Below, one piece after another: positions 61,081-64,000 of a stretch of DNA of 64,000 nt. The notes under the pieces are model-generated. The model searched no databases and was not told the DNA's origin. It worked only from the letters and a program-made list of their open reading frames with translations. Made by a program: the position numbers and the translations under genes. Position 1 is the stretch's first letter. The number at the start of each line of letters is the position of its first letter. Source of the DNA: JAIBJN01 sp963775395 (GTDB lineage Bacteria; Actinomycetota; Thermoleophilia; Gaiellales; Gaiellaceae); the NCBI GenBank assembly GCA_963775395.1, contig CAVZIX010000015.1, positions 37,706-101,705 on the forward strand, read 5' to 3'.

Positions 61081-61166
61081 CCTCCAAAGGCTGAAAAGCC
61101 TACTTCAGGGAGGGCCACTTTCCAGGGGGCAGACCAGCCAAGCTGATCGGCGGCGCATTGGGGACG

Positions 61167-63111
61167 ATGCTGCCGGCGATCACCGGAGTGCTTTGGCTGC
61201 TCGTGCTGCTCACCCTCGCTTACGAGTTCGGCTGGCTCAACTTCCTCGCCCGCGTGCCGCTCGTGTCGGAGCTGCTCGGCTGGCTGTCCGCCCGGCCGGC
61301 GGCGGTCGCGCTCGGCGGCCGCCGGCGCAGCCGCGGCGCCGCGTGGAGAACTGTTCGGCCTCGGACCGCAAGCGGCTCCGCGCCGAGGGCTTCGCGCGAA
61401 GTCCTCGATGGCCTGCAGGGGCTCGAGGCGACCCGCGATCAGATCGTCCAGCGTCTCCTCGATCCGGCGGAGGCGAATCCGTCGGCGCCCTTCGGCACCA
61501 ACGCGCCGGCGGTGGTGGCGCTGTTCGCCGGCCCGCGTGGCGTCGGCAAGACCACCGCCGCGATGGCGACCGCACAAATCCTGGCCGGCATGGGTGGCCC
61601 TGAAGACCGGTTCGATCGTCGCCTTGCGGGGCACCCATCCGCACGGGCGCTTTCCGGTCGGCGGCGGAAATGGGGCAGTCAAAGGCACGCGAGGCGATCG
61701 GCGGGGTGCTGCTCCTCGACCAGGCCGACTGGCTGCTGGCGCCCGACCCCTACGGCGGCGGCGACACCCCGGGGGTGGACCTCGGCCTTGCGATCCTCGA
61801 TGCGGCGCAACAGAACCCGCGCAGCTTTCTCGTCATCGCAACCATGAGCGACACCGCCGCCGGCCGGCTGGCACAGGACCCGGGCCACGCGCGCTGGCTC
61901 GACAAGCTGGCACGGCGGATGATCCATTTCGGCCATCTCGATGACGACACGCTGTTGCAATTGGTCGAAGGCTCGCTCGACCGAGGCGGATGGCGGCTGA
62001 AGGACGACGCGACTTCAACCGCATCAGCCGGCTGATCGCCGAGGCGCGCAGCCGTGCGGGCGAGAACTTCGACAATGCGGAGGCGTGCCGGCGCCTGGCC
62101 GAGGCCCTGATCGAGGCTGCACGAGGAACTGAACCCGGCGGCGCGCGGGAGGTCGATCGCGGGGCGGTCAGACGCGTCGATGATCAGCTCGAGTGAGAGG
62201 GACAGGGATGGATGCCTCGTACCGCCGGCGGCGAAAGGAGCGACGAGCTGCTGCGCCAGGAGAAGGCGACGTGCTGACCCGATCCTCCGCGAGATCGACG
62301 ACCTGATCGGGCTGGAATCGGTCAAGGACAATCTTCTCGATCACCGATTTCGCCCGCGTCGTCGCGCTGAAGGAACGCGACCTGCCGGTGTCGAGCCTTA
62401 CCTTCCACATGGTATTCACCGGTCCGCCCGGCACTGGCAAGACCACGGTGGCGCGACTGATCGGCAGGCTTCTCTACGAGCTGAAGCTGTTCGTAAGGAC
62501 AAGCTGGTGGAAGTTGACCGCTCGATGCTGGTGGGCACGCATCTCGGCGACACGGCCCGGCTCGTGCAGGACAAGGTCAAGGATGCTCTCGACGGCGTGC
62601 TGTTTGTCGACGAGGCCTACACGCTCGCGGCCTCGACGGGGCGACGGCGGACCGACCTATGGTCAGGAGGCGATCGACACGCTGCTGAAGTTCATGGAGG
62701 ACAACCGCGCGACCGCCTGGTGTGATCGTTGCCGGCTACGCGTCGAGATGCGCCGCTTCGTCGAAGCCAACCCCGGCCTCAAGTCGCGGATTTCGCGTAC
62801 GGTCGAGTTTTCCTCCTACGACCAGGACGGACTCAACGCGATCTTCCTCGACCTGGTGCGCAAGAACGGCTTCGACCTGACCGAAGGGGCGGCGCGAGGC
62901 TCGCAAGGTGATCGCCGAGATGGCACGCTCGGCCGACGAGAGCTTCGGAAATGCTCGCGAGGTGCGCCAGTTCTTCGAGGCCGTCCAGCCAATCCAGGCC
63001 GAGCGCCTGGCAGATCATCTGGACGAGGTGGGCGATATCTCGGAAATCTCGAACGAGATGCTGATGGAGTTCGGGGAGGAGGACATCCGCCGCTACGTGG
63101 ACCGGAGCTAG
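61167..63111 (+). pseudogene. Membrane-anchored tandem AAA ATPase (CbbX/SpoVK type), many indels
   Basis: The N-terminus has a hydrophobic helix (MLPAITGVLWLLVLLTLAYEF). A first AAA module has GPRGVGKTT (61530-61553) and LLLDQADWLL; a second has GPPGTGKTTVARLIG (62421-62444), VGTHLGDTARLVQ, FVDEAYTLAA (about 62,600) and KSRISRTVEFSSY, as in CbbX, SpoVK and EccA-type ATPases. Total about 648 residues if restored; at least six frame changes. The frame is open upstream to the IS edge (AKLIGGALGT), so the IS may have removed an N-terminal part. Confidence 0.72.
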
Positions 63112-63123
63112 GAGCTCGCGCGG

Positions 63124-64000
63124 ATGTCGATCTCCCGCCTCGCCCTCGGCCTGTGGCGCCGCTCGCGGCCTTTCAGGATCCTGACCATCGCGGTGGGGAT
63201 GACCGGGCTCACGCTCCTGTCGGGGCAAGTGCCGCGCGGCGGGCAGGCTCCGTCCCAGGCCGGATCGACGCAATCTTCCGCAGGCGGCGGTTGCGGCGCC
63301 GGCACCCGTCGCGAGCACCAGGGCGGGGAGCCACCGCCGCAGTTCCCGCGCACTGCGGTCCTGCCGGGGCCGGTCTGCAGGCGCCCTTGGTAGCCGGAAG
63401 CCAGGTGCCGGCCAACGTCACCGCCGTCACCGGACCGCAGACCGGCATGCCGCTGGACACCCAGGCGCGGTTCAACCACTTCCTTCTCCTCGTCGATGCG
63501 GCTGCGGGGGAGCCACAGCTCGGCGAGCATCGGCGCCGGAGTGCGGATCCGATCTCGCTGCTGGAGCCGCAGGACTACGCATATGCCGACTGCTTCCCGG
63601 ACGGCTCCGCGAAGCTCGTGCAGGCGCAGAAGTGCGCCCAGAGACTCGCGGCGTCGCAAGCGCGCTTCACGCGCCTTGTCGACGCCGCGGCGGCGGCGGC
63701 TCGCGATGGGTCGGCTCCCCAGGTCGAGAAGCTGGCCCAGGTCCGGGTGGCGCTCGTTCCGTTTGACGAGACCCGCGAACGCTGGAAGGAGGTCGCGGAA
63801 CAGGTCGCGGCGGGCGACCGTGCCGTGAACGAGATCGCGGGGTCGGACGCGCAAATCGCCGGAGCTGGAGCGGGCCACCGGCGCCGCGGCAGCGGGCGGC
63901 GACGCCGCCGGGATCGCGTCGCTCGCGAGGGCGGCGGCGCTGAAGCCCTCGACCTCGGGCGGCTGGACCCTGCGCAGAAGGAGGCTCTCGAGACGGCGCG
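63124..64000 (+). pseudogene. Exported protein of unknown function, frameshifted and cut by window end
   Basis: ATG at 63124 with AGGAG 9-13 nt upstream, 12 bp after the AAA gene, so they form an operon. A signal anchor (RPFRILTIAVGMTGLTLLSG, about 15-34) is followed by a Gly/Ser/Pro/Gln-rich linker and, in shifting frames, a helical soluble part (RFNHFLLLVDAAAGEPQ, CAQRLAASQARFTRLVDAAAAAARDG, DETRERWKEVAEQVAAGDRAV). No family recognised. At least three indels; the 3' end lies beyond the window. Confidence 0.55.

Larger units (their letters stand above)
59894..61131 (-). mobile_element. IS3-family insertion sequence (IS407-like), about 1.24 kb
   Basis: Boundaries are set by imperfect terminal inverted repeats: TGCCCCCATTCGGTGGCCC at 59894 and, inverted, TGCCCCCTGGAAAGTGGCCC ending at 61131. 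Inside are overlapping orfA and orfB in the usual -1 arrangement. The 3-4 bp flanks do not match, so no target duplication is visible. The element is far cleaner in frame than its neighbours, as expected for a multi-copy sequence collapsed in assembly. Confidence 0.85.

Overview
The window is very GC-rich and, up to about position 57,600, reads as one chromosome segment of a high-GC actinobacterium. The best fit is a Thermoleophilia-like lineage (Gaiellales/Solirubrobacterales). This rests on gene content: a SepIVA/DivIVA-like coiled-coil gene between coaD and a DUF177 gene, a class II DAHP synthase, a Moco oxidoreductase/flavin reductase/DUF6510 trio, and heavy use of GTG and TTG starts. No rRNA gene is present to confirm the placement. 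Almost everything is housekeeping, mostly on the minus strand, in tightly packed and often 4-bp overlapping gene trains.

Layout of the actinobacterial part. 1-7.6 kb (minus): dprA (cut by the window edge), comM, yraN, rnhB, rplS, two tandem signal peptidases, trmD, rimM, khpA, rpsP, ffh. 7.6-13.4 kb: a frameshifted dodecin gene (+), then ftsY, a strikingly short smc, DUF6510, flavin reductase, Moco oxidoreductase and rpiA. 13.4-15.2 kb (+): an SDR and a ROK sugar kinase. 15.2-23.8 kb (minus): rnc, acpP, plsX, a 169-bp hairpin-forming spacer, rpmF, DUF177, sepIVA-like, coaD, rsmD, recG, bicupin, a palindromic repeat cluster, degV. 23.7-35 kb: response regulator, fakA-like, rpmB, the riboflavin genes ribH-ribBA-ribE-ribD, rpe, rsmB, fmt, def, a GlsB-like membrane protein, priA. 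35-49 kb: a DtxR-type regulator, metK, a lipoprotein, gpsA, der, plsC, cmk, aroA/tyrA, DAHP synthase, trpS, an RDD protein, a pseudouridine synthase. 49-57.6 kb: scpB, scpA, lgt, dnaE, a membrane protein, an EamA transporter and an Lrp regulator.

Functionally, the segment collects translation and rRNA/tRNA maturation (rplS, rpsP, rpmF, rpmB, rimM, trmD, rsmD, rsmB, def, fmt, trpS, der), the signal recognition particle pair, the complete SMC-ScpA-ScpB set, lipid synthesis and lipoprotein processing (plsX, acpP, plsC, gpsA, lgt, lepB, fatty acid kinase), riboflavin synthesis and the ends of the aromatic amino acid pathway.

From about 57.7 kb the content changes abruptly to genes of proteobacterial, probably alphaproteobacterial, type: a SuhB-like inositol monophosphatase, a YgfZ-like protein, a DUF1330 protein, an IS3-family element, a tandem-AAA ATPase and an exported protein. 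All the single-copy genes there are broken by frequent single-base indels, while the insertion sequence is nearly clean. I read this as a chimeric or low-quality contig end rather than a biological junction. Isolated 1-nt frameshifts also interrupt at least seven genes of the actinobacterial part.

The most interesting leads are: the rpmF-plsX spacer, an imperfect inverted repeat whose transition mismatches all become G-U pairs in a plus-strand RNA; the compact SMC with no recognisable hinge; a possible TyrA-AroA fusion; and the fakA-response regulator-degV locus.
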